From positions 11,444,983 through 11,508,982 of the forward strand of contig NC_087077.1 of assembly GCF_026151205.1 (NCBI RefSeq): DNA of 64,000 nt, given 5' to 3'. How positions within the stretch are numbered: position 1 is the first letter of the stretch; each line of letters starts with the position of its first letter. The notes under the pieces were generated by a model, which made no database searches, was not told where the DNA came from, and saw only the letters and a program-made list of their open reading frames with translations. Of the stretch, positions 23,501 to 33,179 are shown in pieces. The stretch is from Bolinopsis microptera. Lineage: Eukaryota > Ctenophora > Tentaculata > Lobata > Bolinopsidae. The position numbers were made by a program, and so were the translations under genes.

Positions 23501-25429
23501 CCTTCTTCTCCTTCTCATCCTCAGTCCTCCTCCTCATCATCCTCCTCAGTCCTCCCTCAGTCCTCCTCCTCCTCAGTCCTCCCTAAGTCCTCCTCTTCCT
23601 CAGTCCTCCCTCAGTCCTCCCCCAGTCCTCCTTCTCCTCTTCATCATCAGTCCTCCTCCTCAGTCCTCGTCCTTCTCCTTCTTATCAGTCCTCCTCCTCA
23701 GTCTTCCTCCTCGTCCTCGCTCTCGTCCTCCTCTTCAGTCCTCCTCGTCCTTAGTCCTCCGCCTCACCAATGAGCTGCTCCTCTTCCTCAGTCCTCCCTC
23801 TCCTCTTCAGTCCTCCTCCTCCTCAGTCCTCCTCCTCCTCAGCCCTCCTCGGTCCTTCTCCTCCTCCTCAGTCCTCCCCAGTCCTCCTCTTTCTCCTCAG
23901 TCTTCCTCCTTCTCCTCCTCCTCAGTTCTCCTCCTCACCCTCCTCCTCCTTCTCCTCTTCCTTCTCCTCCTAATCAGTCCTCCTCCTCAGTCGTCCTCCT
24001 CCTCGTCCTTAGTCATCGTCCTCATCCTCATCGTCCTTAATCCTCGTCCTCATCCTCCCAGTCCTTGTCCTTAGTCCTCGTCCTCATCCTCCTAGTCCTC
24101 GACTTGGTCCTCCTCTGTCCTCCTCAGTCCTCCTTCTCCTCAGTCCACAGTCCTCCTCCTCAGTCCTCTTCCTCCTCCTCAGTCCTCCCCCAGTCCTCCT
24201 TCTCCTCCTCGTCATCCTCAGTCCTCCTCCTCCTTCTTATCAGTCCTCCTCCTCAGTCCTCGTCCTCGCTCTCGTACTCGTCCTCAGTCCTCGTCGTCCT
24301 TAGCCCTCGCGTTCTCTTAGTCCTCCTCCTCCCCGTCCTCAGTCCTCCTCTTGAAATGGGTAGCACGGTCAATGGTCATTAACCGTGCTACCCATTTCTG
24401 CAGATAGCCTGTTACAAATTGTGGAGACAATTTAAATCAAAAGTTACTAAAGCGTTCTCTATTTGTTACGATTGTTATTACCAACCGTACCTCTTTCAAT
24501 TGTGGACCGGGGTGGATGTTTCTGTCAAACAAGAGTTGATACGACAGTGTGTTTTTTTTCGGACGAAACGATTCTTGTTTGGAACTAGAAACCATTTTGG
24601 GGTTCTGGGACCACCACCAATCGATTTCTTGTCATATTTAAGTACAGAAATAGCTACCTATATCGCCTAGAAACCTCAGAGGAAAGATTTAAATTTTCCC
24701 GATTTTTCCGATATGAGGGTTGATGAGGCCAAAATCGGGATCGGAATGATCGGAAATGATCGGGTTGGACCCCCCCCATTGGCTCATTTGAACACGTCAA
24801 ATGAGTTCAACAGTGACGTTCAATTCGATTTGAGTCATTCTTTTAATGAACAAAGCGACTAATGCCGGCTGGGATTGATAATTTATCTAGCGGTACGCCA
24901 CAATTAACATAACCTGATTCAGTTTATAATATCAGGTACGGGTTTACAGAACCACCTGAGCTGAAAATACACCTTACACCAATCCTGGGAAGATGGATAT
25001 CGCTGGACTACAGACCCATTACAAACGCGCTGGAAAAACAGTTGCAGTCTGTTTTTAACGTTAGTTAATTATCACTATTCGTTCGTTCATTTCATCATGT
25101 GATGGATACTGGAGAGGTTGAACTTGAAATTCTTTAACAAGTTTGGCAACCAAATCAAAAACTATTAAAAAACTGATGTGTTTTTAATGACTCTTTCCCA
25201 TCAGGACACGTTCGTATTACCAGCTATGGAGAACGTGGTGATGCCAGGAATGTCTCGTAACATGTCACGTGATATGGTGATAAACACAGAAAATACCGTC
25301 CCGGACACCCTTGATGTGACGCAGCTGCTGGACCAGGTCCCAGGAGAGAACGAGCTACTGGACGTGGCTACATCAGGGGGGAGTTCCAGGTCCAGATCCA
25401 GTTCTATGAGAAACAGTCCTGTTATTTAG
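14506..25429 (+). CDS. TEX2: TEX2-like ER membrane protein with PH-like and SMP lipid-transfer domains, 13 coding exons
   Basis: Exons 14506-16335, 16502-16620, 16957-17067, 17255-17398, 18272-18326, 18501-18636, 18738-18879, 19205-19319, 19511-19621, 19932-19970, 20630-20802, 24936-25059 and 25205-25429 join in phase to about 1107 residues, close to vertebrate TEX2. The long N-terminal exon is acidic and disordered, with a PPPRPPKPK proline patch and a GETK repeat. It ends with two hydrophobic segments (about residues 533-578) expected to anchor it in the ER. A PH-like region follows (YRYFKLNGSIIEASEL, WLVSIEAP, VNSFYLISPYSR, HWYEALRRAV). The SMP domain starts near AWINALFGRFVWNILHDRKW and continues through ELKSFELGNSVPLI, DLEWSGEVSLTLAARI and ILGRWISLDYRPI. 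SMP proteins transfer lipids at ER contact sites. The exon 4 acceptor was chosen because only CACCCCACCAG keeps the frame. Confidence 0.92.
15454..15597 (+). repeat. 12-bp coding tandem repeat (GETK)12 in TEX2 exon 1
   Basis: Twelve units of GGTGAGACTAAA encode G/V-E-T-K; units 2 and 3 have GTT for GGT, and the last ends ACC. Each GGTGAG unit preceded by AAA forms AAAG-GTGAGA, a near-perfect 5' splice-site consensus inside coding sequence on the sense strand. Confidence 0.95.
17662..18244. mobile_element. MITE in TEX2 intron 4 with TA target duplication
   Basis: The ends CCTTACAAGACATTTTT and AAAAATGTCTTGTAAGG are perfect inverted repeats, flanked on both sides by TA (17660-17661 and 18245-18246). 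The internal block CGCCATATTTTCGGACCGCC occurs twice in the same orientation, at about 17717 and 18176. The element is 583 bp and non-coding. The TA duplication fits a Tc1/mariner-mobilised MITE. Confidence 0.85.
21778..24350 (+). repeat. 2.6-kb polypyrimidine array of CTC/TCC with interspersed CAGTCCTCC
   Basis: Almost pure C/T on the plus strand, built from CTCCTCCTC runs broken by AGTCCT, so that the phrase CTCCTCAGTCCTCC recurs dozens of times. All long reading frames here on either strand are low-complexity shadows. On the TEX2 sense strand each CTCCTCAG resembles a polypyrimidine tract plus 3' splice acceptor. Confidence 0.95.
24353..24398. repeat. Perfect hairpin next to the polypyrimidine array
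   Basis: GAAATGGGTAGCACGGT pairs perfectly with ACCGTGCTACCCATTTC across a loop of about 12 bases. Confidence 0.9.
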
Positions 25430-25514
25430 AAAGATTTTGGACTTGGAGAGATTTTGTTGTTTTGAGAGATTTTATGGGGGCATGATTTTGTGTTAAGTAT
25501 TTTCCGAAGTGTAA

Positions 25515-25520
25515 AATAAA
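25515..25520 (+). terminator. Polyadenylation signal AATAAA for TEX2
   Basis: A canonical AATAAA lies 86 bases after the TEX2 stop codon and is followed by a GT/T-rich stretch (TTATTATTTTGTTT). Confidence 0.7.
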
Positions 25521-26796
25521 ACTGAGGTTGGACAAAACATTATTATTTTGTTTCATCTTGCAGTACGATTGTTCTAGATATTAAGGGATGGGGGAGATGA
25601 CTCAAGCGAGATGCTGTGAATGTAGCTTATGTTGATGCTCAATTTGTCGAGGGATCGTTTAAATAAAACGTAGGCCATGACGATTTTATTGAACATTTTA
25701 AATTGTTTAGAAATTTCTCTGTCATAAGGTTTCAACCTCCCTCCTAGGCTGACTCACATCATATGTGAACGATCCCCAATAAACATATGATGCTTTTATC
25801 GTGTTACTGTTACTGTTAGTATTGAACTCAGCTGGCCACGGATTTTATAAATCAATTTAGAAACTTTGTTTTGATTTTTCATGCTTGGAGCTGTTCTCTC
25901 TTATTCTGTAAAAAAATTTAGCTGTAATATACTGAACGAGGTATCATAGATGTATATTCACGAACCCTTCAATATTTTGGGTGGGATAATGGTATCCATT
26001 AAAATATAGATTTTAAATGATCAACCAAATCTAATCGCGGGCGACTATATTTGTTTATTTGTTGTTTTTTTTGTAATATTTTGCCATTTTCTTAAAAGAA
26101 TATTTTAACTGCATGAATGTAATGAATTATTGTGCTTCCGGAAGCAAATATATGAGGGTATAACCAGTGTTTTCTAAGATTTAAATTAAATATATAAAAA
26201 ATGTTGTTTTACTCCTGACTGTCGATTTAATTTGAATGTTTGTCTCAGCTATCCACTTGTTTTATTTCTTCCCTGGAGACCGCCAAAGTTTTAACATGTT
26301 TAAATGATGATTCGGTAAAAAACTCGGCTGCGACATGGACAGGCCTTATTGGACCTGTAAACCTAAGTTTCTGGCACTAAGAAAACGTGGCGATTTTCCT
26401 AATAAGAAGTTGAAACCAATGTCTCAATAATATGTGCTATGTAGGTTATGATTATCGAATAATTGATTGAAATTATTAATATGTAAATTACAATATACAA
26501 TAATTTAATTCGTAATATTTCATTAAATCATAAGTAAAATAAGAACTATACAAAGCACCACTAGCTTGTACAACTTAGTGATCGATCTACGAATATAATA
26601 AGTGAAATTCATCTAACCGAGTAAAATCTTAACGAGCAAAATTTAATTTTTATCAACCAGATTATTAACGCCAGATCAAAACTTCAGATAGTGTTATATT
26701 CATGGAGCAGGATTGATTAATTTTGACTCTCCTCTACAACAAGTTTCTCTGCACTACGACAAGTTTCTCTTTCTGGTACGTGCATCACCTCCCCCC
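25521..26796. other. Intergenic between convergent TEX2 and SOUL gene A; small MITE-like sequence
   Basis: The ends GGGATCGTTT at 25651 and AACGATCCCC at about 25769-25778 are short inverted repeats that resemble the better-defined MITE at 45045. The rest is AT-rich with no gene recognised. No clear AATAAA for the minus-strand gene is seen just below 26797. Confidence 0.45.
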
Positions 26797-29700
26797 TCAG
26801 AACTGTCCCTCCTGGCACACCAGTACCTCCATATACCTCCTGTCCTCTGACACCCCGTACCCGGTGAACGCGTCCACTATTATCTCCGCATCCTCCGGGA
26901 ACGACCTACTCAGCCTCCTCAGGTACGCCTTCATAGACTGGGGGAGAGGTTTAATTTGTTATAATTATATAATTGTTGGGAAATGTCGAAATGAAGGTTT
27001 GAAAACGGTTTGCATTTATTACAAAAGAATTTCATCCAAGTTATATGGATTCTAAAATCACATCATTGCGGCCACTGTTTAAAAGTTTGCTTAATAGTAC
27101 ACTTAATTCTGACCTTGAACACTTTCTTGGCACTAGTCCAGGTTATGGGTCCCCTCTTTCCCACTACGTAGCACAGCCTGTCCTTGTCCCACCCCAGGAT
27201 AACATCTATCACGATAGAGGCAGGAGGGTGCATCGGATACATATCCGGGATATAGAACCGAATAGCACATAGCTGAGGGTAAATAAATTAATTGTTCTTA
27301 GTGGGGGTTATCATTATGATATTATACCATTTATTATTAAAAATATAGTGGAATTGTTTTGCCACTTTCCATCCAAAAATGGTATGTTTTCCGTCATTAT
27401 CTCTCGTCATTAAGCAATTTTGCTCACAAAGGCTGACAAAAATTATGACTATTCATGTGCGGTCATCTTCTGGAGAGTACCACATATTACTAGTATTAGT
27501 ACCATCACAGGGTATAACATAGAATTTGGTTGATAGATCAAATATTTGGTGTGTACTGTGACCTGTGTGTATGAAAATCATACTGTTCACAGGATATAAT
27601 GCGTTGATAAACCTCCTCCTTTAGCATCTAGCCGGTGGGGCTGCAATAGCCATTGTTTTCAGTGAAGCGTGAAGAATTTCAGCTGTCTATGTGCATTGTG
27701 CTGCAACCAATAACAGAGCAGATGGTTTTATTTAATGAACCATATGATCAAAAGGCTCGACATATCGAAATAAGATGGGGGTTATTGACCAAATTAATTA
27801 GTTTATCTGAGAACAATCCCCACCTATCAGCAGCTATATATGACAATTTTTATTCCGTAATATGATTATATCTCTGCTTGGGACCATTCGCGTCAAAATC
27901 AACGTACCCACAAATTCAGGAGCAATATTTCTGCTCACCAACCTGTCCACCAGCTCGACAAATTCTTATGATTTGAATAAAGCCTCAGCTGACAAGCCAC
28001 GTTGACGTATTTTGATCGGCCACGTACTTATCTAAACTTGTTTAAAACGTCATAAAGACGCATGAAACTTCTTTAGCTGGCTTCGTTTCAAAAAATCTGC
28101 TATTTTCTGCAGAAGTAATCACTCCCATAGAATATGTTTCAAAAGTAACAACCTATTTGGACCAATAATGAAGGATAGCATGTTTTCATTAATTTATAAC
28201 CTACCGGATCTTTATTTTATTTGTCAATAGAGTTATTTGACTGCTTGCCCAATAAAGTCCATATCAAACTTACGGCCCAGAATTTGTCGACGTGGAATGA
28301 TATTTATATATTATAATATTAATTGATCTGTATTTTGTCGACGTACTTATTATGCAAATACTTCTTGCTGCTTGGCCTTGTCAATATTTTGGAGGATTGT
28401 TTTGGAGCTTCTTAAATTTAAAACTTAACTAATATAAAATTAATTATCATTAATCATGATATTATATTATGTAATTATGGCCACTTACCATGCCATCCTC
28501 CTTAGGATCCGGTCTGCTAACTATCCGTACTGGTCTAGTCCTTTCGAATCTCAATCCCATCGAGTTTAGTCCCTCGAAATAGCTGTGGGAATTTTCTTAA
28601 TTGGATAAAAAATATTATTTCAAACAAGTAAGTAATGCGATAATTTGTACTGAAAACTTCTTTGATTAAAGTTTAAAGCTTTAGACACATTTCTTTAATC
28701 TGATATCATATATCTGATATCATATATATAATGTTTATCATGTCAATTACCAGCTATCAAATTAATTAAAAGCGGTCAAACTTTAAAGAAATTTTAACCA
28801 CCTTACCACACCTGCCAGGCCAACGCTCTCCTTTTGATAAGAAATATTATTGCTAACTTTCTTTGGTAGATTACTATGGTAATTGGTAAGGCACGAAACT
28901 GAAAGCCTCCTAACTTATATTTACGATAAGTCTGCTATATCTTGTTTATTCACTTATTATTTAGGTTACTTAAGAAGATGATTATAATAAAATAAGATAG
29001 CTTCCTAACTTACTTTAGTAGATGATTGTAATAAGGAGGAATAGCCTCCTAACTTAATTAAGTATATGATTATACTTATAGTAAAGTAAGCTTCCTAACT
29101 TAATTAAGTAGATCATTATACTTATAGTAAAGTAAGCTTCCTAACTTACTTTAGTAGGTGATTGTAATAAGGAGGAATAGCCTCCTAACTTAATTAAGTA
29201 TATGATTATACTTATAGTAAAGTAAGCTTCCTAACTTAATTAAGTAGATCATTATACTTATAGTAAAGTAAGCTTCCTAACTTAATTAAGTATATGATTA
29301 TACTTATAGTAAAGTAAGCTTCCTAACTTAATTAAGTATATGATTATACTTATAGTAAAGTAAGCTTCCTAACTTAATTAAGTAGATAATTATACTTATA
29401 GTAAAGTAAGCTTCCTAACTTACTTTAGTAGATGATTGTAATAAGGAGGAATAGCCTGGTGATTAGCCAGACAAGAGCCGTTCACTTCCGGGTACCACGG
29501 TGTGGATAACCAGTAGCTGTTCTCGTAATCTCTTATCTCAAACGGTTTCGGAATCTTTGTCGGATTCAGGGTGTACCTGAGATGAAATTTGGAGGTTTAT
29601 TTCTTCAACAGTATTGTTTTTGTTGATATAGACGGTGCCGGCGGCTCTGATGGCCAATTTATAGAAAAATATAATTACATAATGATATGATAATAAAACA

Positions 29701-30424
29701 TGGTTAAGAAGAATGGGTCATTAAATTAAATCAAGTTAAAATAGATGTTAAGTAGATGTTTAGTAGTAAAATACCTTACCGTTGACATTTTGTACGGTTG
29801 GAATTATAGTTCACGGATAAAATTATGACAGCTTTTTTTGTTAACTAGACATGATAACTTTGTTAATGAGAATTTAATCAATGTAAATTTTCACAGCGAT
29901 CTGGAGTAACACAAACAAGCAACAATAATTAAGTTCACTGGCAGTTTGACATATTAAACGGTGAAAGATTGCAAACTGTCAAACTTCTTTCGTGGTCAGT
30001 TAAAAAGTTGCACGCTTCAGTCGTTTGCTTGCAAAATATGTCTGGGCCAATTTTAACAGGTAACCACTCAAAAATGTCTTTAGTCTATCTTCCGCATATT
30101 TCGAAAGATTTCTCCCTGAATCCTAATTTTGCTTGTCAAATATTTTTCTTTATTTCTATATCTTGTTAATAAAACCATTTTCCCTTGTCACTTGTTTGTC
30201 AAAGATTGTTTACCTTGTTTGTCTAAGAGCTTAGTTTTAATCCCGAGTTAGTTAATAATCACGAGTAGTAACCTGGGACAAGGTACCGAGTAGCAGTATC
30301 TGTTATTGGCAGCGTTTGCCTGATCCTTCAGGTCGATCAGGTCTATCTTGGGATTGAGCAGGGCAAAGTGTAGGGTGGAAACAAACAGGGACAAGTTTAT
30401 CAGGATCAGTAATGGAATCTTCAT
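26797..30424 (-). CDS. Secreted SOUL/HEBP-family heme-binding-like protein, gene A, five exons
   Basis: Exons in transcription order: 30424-30273, 29576-29424, 28582-28489, 27272-27114 and 26937-26797, giving 232 residues. The N terminus (MKIPLLILINLSLFVSTLHF) is a signal peptide. The family pattern is visible: PFEIRDYENSYWLST (the Y-x-V-R-x-Y-type strand), LLNYFEGLNSMGLRFERTRPV (counterpart of the F-x-Y-I-x-G-x-N segment), RFYIPDMYPMHPPAS, CYVVGKRGPITW, and VDAFTGYGV near the C terminus. SOUL proteins bind heme or porphyrin in a distorted beta-barrel; most are intracellular, so secretion is notable, and heme binding here is inferred from the family only. It is paralogous to gene B at 42182-44682: exon 4 has the same length (159 bp) and intron phases match, but gene A lacks one intron. 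The exon 2 donor sits at the edge of a tandem array that copies it. Confidence 0.85.
28904..29454 (-). repeat. 44-46-bp tandem array duplicating the exon 2 donor of SOUL gene A
   Basis: From 29001 to 29454 there are ten units in the order a b b a b b b b b a, with diverged copies before. Type a (29001-29044, 29137-29180, 29411-29454; 44 bp) reads on the minus strand CTATTCCTCCTTATTACA, then ATCATCTACTAAA-GTAAGT. The copy at 29411-29454 is the real end of exon 2 with its donor. Type b (46 bp) has the donor changed to TTAAGT. Alternative donors at the other two a units would not keep the reading frame. Confidence 0.9.
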
Positions 30425-31168
30425 GATCTTTCAATATCTTTACATTCCTTTTTGTCTGCAGGCAAAAATGTTTTGTTAAGCCGCCCATGCACTTTATTGT
30501 AATTTAATCAGAATAATTTGTTTAACTTTGTACGTGGTAAAGTGCAAATTTAAAGCCCGTATTTTCTAATTAATTTAATTTCAATGATTAGTGTCTCACC
30601 TATGTTCTGTTTACCTACGAAAAAATAAGTCGATTCTGAAAGATCTAATAAAATAATTGTGATCACATTCACATTAACGATCACATTCACATTAACTTGA
30701 TCCAAATACGATTTACTTGAATGACTTTGAAGCGGACTACTACTAGGCATAGGATTTATTTGAAGTTGACATCAAATTTATAATTTAGATTTTTACTTCT
30801 GAGATAATCTTATTGATAACAACTATTGTAAATTGTAAATGCTTATTTTAGATCATGACCGAGCTTGTTAGTTAAGATTGTTTGAAATTGAAGTGGTACT
30901 GAGTAAAGGAGTGGAAGTATAGCTTGTAATTGAACCCAATATTACCCCAACACTTCCCCTTCTGTAATCCAATAAACCTGTCTTTAGTCCACCCTGGCCT
31001 AGTGTTAACATAACTGTATTGGGAATTGCTATAACTTTGTAGATAAGTAGATAGTCTGATCGTTTCATTCGATTGTAAACGTTAAAAGTTAGGAGTGAAT
31101 GCGTGCTATTTGTCGTCGTTTTGTTCCGTTTGAAGTAATACTAATGTTGTAGCTTCTCATGAGCTTAT
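30425..31168. other. Upstream region of SOUL gene A
   Basis: No gene recognised. A minus-strand acceptor-like TGCCTGCAG at about 30460 suggests a separate 5' untranslated exon. A 12-bp CACATTCACATT-type duplication lies near 30665-30690. Confidence 0.35.
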
Positions 31169-31176
31169 GTCAGCAA

Positions 31177-33171
31177 TAGTGAAGTCAATCCCGATCAAAA
31201 TGATCAATCCCGGGATTCCCGAAAATTGGGAAATTAAATCGGGATTACCGAAAGCAAATGGCGCTTATCTTTAAGTCCCATTTTGTATAATAAGGTCATG
31301 TCCATGCCATGACCCAACTTTAAATTGTATGTACTTGTATGCTGTTTAAGTTCAACAGTAGAATTAAAGCTGCCTCATCATTTTTCAAGAAGATACCACA
31401 AGTGTCATCATTAGCCTTCTTTTCTCAAGTAGTACCTTAAGAGTAAGACTACTATTGCACAAACAACTTTGGGCCAATTCTATTACGGACTTTTATGCTC
31501 CGTCCTGCTAGCTGTTGGAAAGGTCCGTCCAGGCTTACTGAGTTACTCGATCAGGATGGCCTGATCGTTTTTATAGCAGCGTCCATAAATGCCAGCATCT
31601 TCCCCTTAACCCCTGTTTGGGCGAAACAACCCATCTCAATTTTAATAGAGATACGTGATGTACTTTTTGGCTGGCTTCAGGACTGCTGGATGGACCTTTC
31701 GTTTCGTCCAAAACTCATATTATTTAGCGCCTTCTTTTTGTTTTGTTCGACCTTGACTACCTGGGGACCCCAGGCTTTAATGTTCATAAAGATTCGGCGG
31801 AATGACAGCTGCTGAGCGCCGCCCAGTAACAATACAGCTGCTTACAGTTACAATACAGTTGCTTACAGTTACAATCTATCTGCGACATTCTAAAATCTGA
31901 TTAACGCTATCGTGTAACTGTATATTGCAGTCAATTCATTCGCATATTTTAACATTTGCAACTATAACACGCAGTGGGATCAGGTGCCGAATACTGTACG
32001 TGATATTGGGGTGGTGGGTCATATTTTCTTCCAAAACACAGTTAGTACTTTTGTACTAAGTGGTGGGTCTGCTGCTCATTTCCCAGAAAAACAGTTAGTA
32101 CAAAGGGGGGTGTCCAACTCCAAAAAAACTCATTTTACCTCAAATTTCAATTTTGGGAATTATTATGGGAATTAAATGGGTTATTTGGGTTTTGAGGTTT
32201 TTTTGGGTTTTTAAAAATTTTTTCCTTTTTTTGTAACTTTTTATCTAACTCGACTTTATTGAAAACAAAAACCATACTGAATAGTGGGTACAATTTGCCC
32301 ATTTCCCAAAAAACAGTTAGTAAATTGTACTAAATATAAGTGCAGGTCTTAGGTCTAATTGCCCCAAAAAACAGTTAGTAAATTAAGGTATTATTTATTA
32401 AACACAATGTGATTGATCTTTTGCATAATCTTAAAAAGTGGCCTTTGTTGATTTTTCCACTTAAGAAGGAACAGTGTTTAATTTATTTTAAACTTATTTA
32501 AACTACTGGTTCTTGGATGATGTGTCATGTAGTACAAACATGTTTCAGTACATACCATCACCACTAATGTAATGACCTTTTAAAAGGTTGTGTCCATGCG
32601 AGTCGTATGATACACTGAAACAGCTTTATATCCACCAGCATGCTCTTTTTACTACAGCTCAGGCACGCGCAGCCTGCTACTAAAAGGGCCCAGCATTTTT
32701 CAGCCAGCAAAGCATTGTATAATCTGTATTTAATTAAGTATAGATATCTCAACTGTTAGTTTTATTGTTTACATTCAATATCGGATCCTATTAAAACAAA
32801 AAGTCATGTTTAATGAGCTGTTTAAAGAAATTTCTGGGTGGGTATCTTATTTTATATACCAAGACACAATTAGTACCGTGATTTCTCAACAATTAGTACC
32901 GCAAAAGCCGGCAAAAGGGGTGGGTGTCTTAATTATTATCCGGAAAAACAGTTAGTACCGCGAAGGGGGTGGGTGGGTCTTTTGAAAAATTCCAAAATTA
33001 CGCTTAGTCGCCGTCACGTACAGAAATTAGTATCTGATCCCCCCATAACACGAGTATTGAAAATTCCCGAAAATTGGGAATTGAGCAAATTTCCAGGTCG
33101 GGAAATCCCGACCGAAAATCGTCGGGAAATTCCGGAGTTCGGGAATCCCGATGTCGGGATTGACTTCACTA
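31177..33171. mobile_element. Non-autonomous hAT-like DNA transposon with perfect 8-bp target duplication
   Basis: The left end TAGTGAAGTCAATCCCGA is mirrored on the right by TCGGGATTGACTTCACTA, and both are flanked by GTCAGCAA (31169-31176 and 33172-33179). TAGTG ends with an 8-bp duplication are typical of hAT elements. Inside each end are further CCCGAAAATTGGGAA-type blocks. No transposase frame is seen over 2 kb. The interior holds several copies of an AAAACAGTTAGTA phrase (about 32040, 32090, 32320, 32370, 32950) and a fragment of the compound element family (31755-31828). Confidence 0.9.
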
Positions 33172-33179
33172 GTCAGCAA

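Larger units (their letters stand above)
21196..24776. mobile_element. Transposon-like element with short inverted ends and 8-bp target duplication
   Basis: The left end GGGGGGGGTCCAACCCGAT is mirrored by ATCGGGTTGGACCCCCCC at the right. Flanking the two ends is CATTGGCT (21188-21195 and 24777-24784), an 8-bp duplication (7-9 bp given the C-run ambiguity), which suits the hAT superfamily. Just inside each end is a further block, CCGATATGAGGGTTGATGAG, in the same orientation at about 21217 and 24708. The interior is mostly a polypyrimidine array (21778-24350). Frame 24419-24670 is an unrecognised 83-residue ORF; no transposase is seen, so the copy is non-autonomous. Confidence 0.8.
20803..24935 (+). 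other. TEX2 intron 11, enlarged by an insertion
   Basis: A 4.1-kb intron, by far the longest in the gene. Most of it (21196-24776) is the transposon-like element described separately; the remainder is unremarkable. Confidence 0.8.

Noticed and set aside
21627-24382. Ser/Pro/Leu-rich or Arg/Glu-rich frames in the pyrimidine array
   Set aside because: Low-complexity shadows of CTC/TCC repeat with no start context or domain.
24419-24670. Possible protein of 83 residues inside the intronic element
   Set aside because: No family recognised and too short for a transposase; not called as a gene.
31495-31815. 106-residue frame inside the hAT-like element
   Set aside because: No recognisable domain; it overlaps a fragment of another repeat family.
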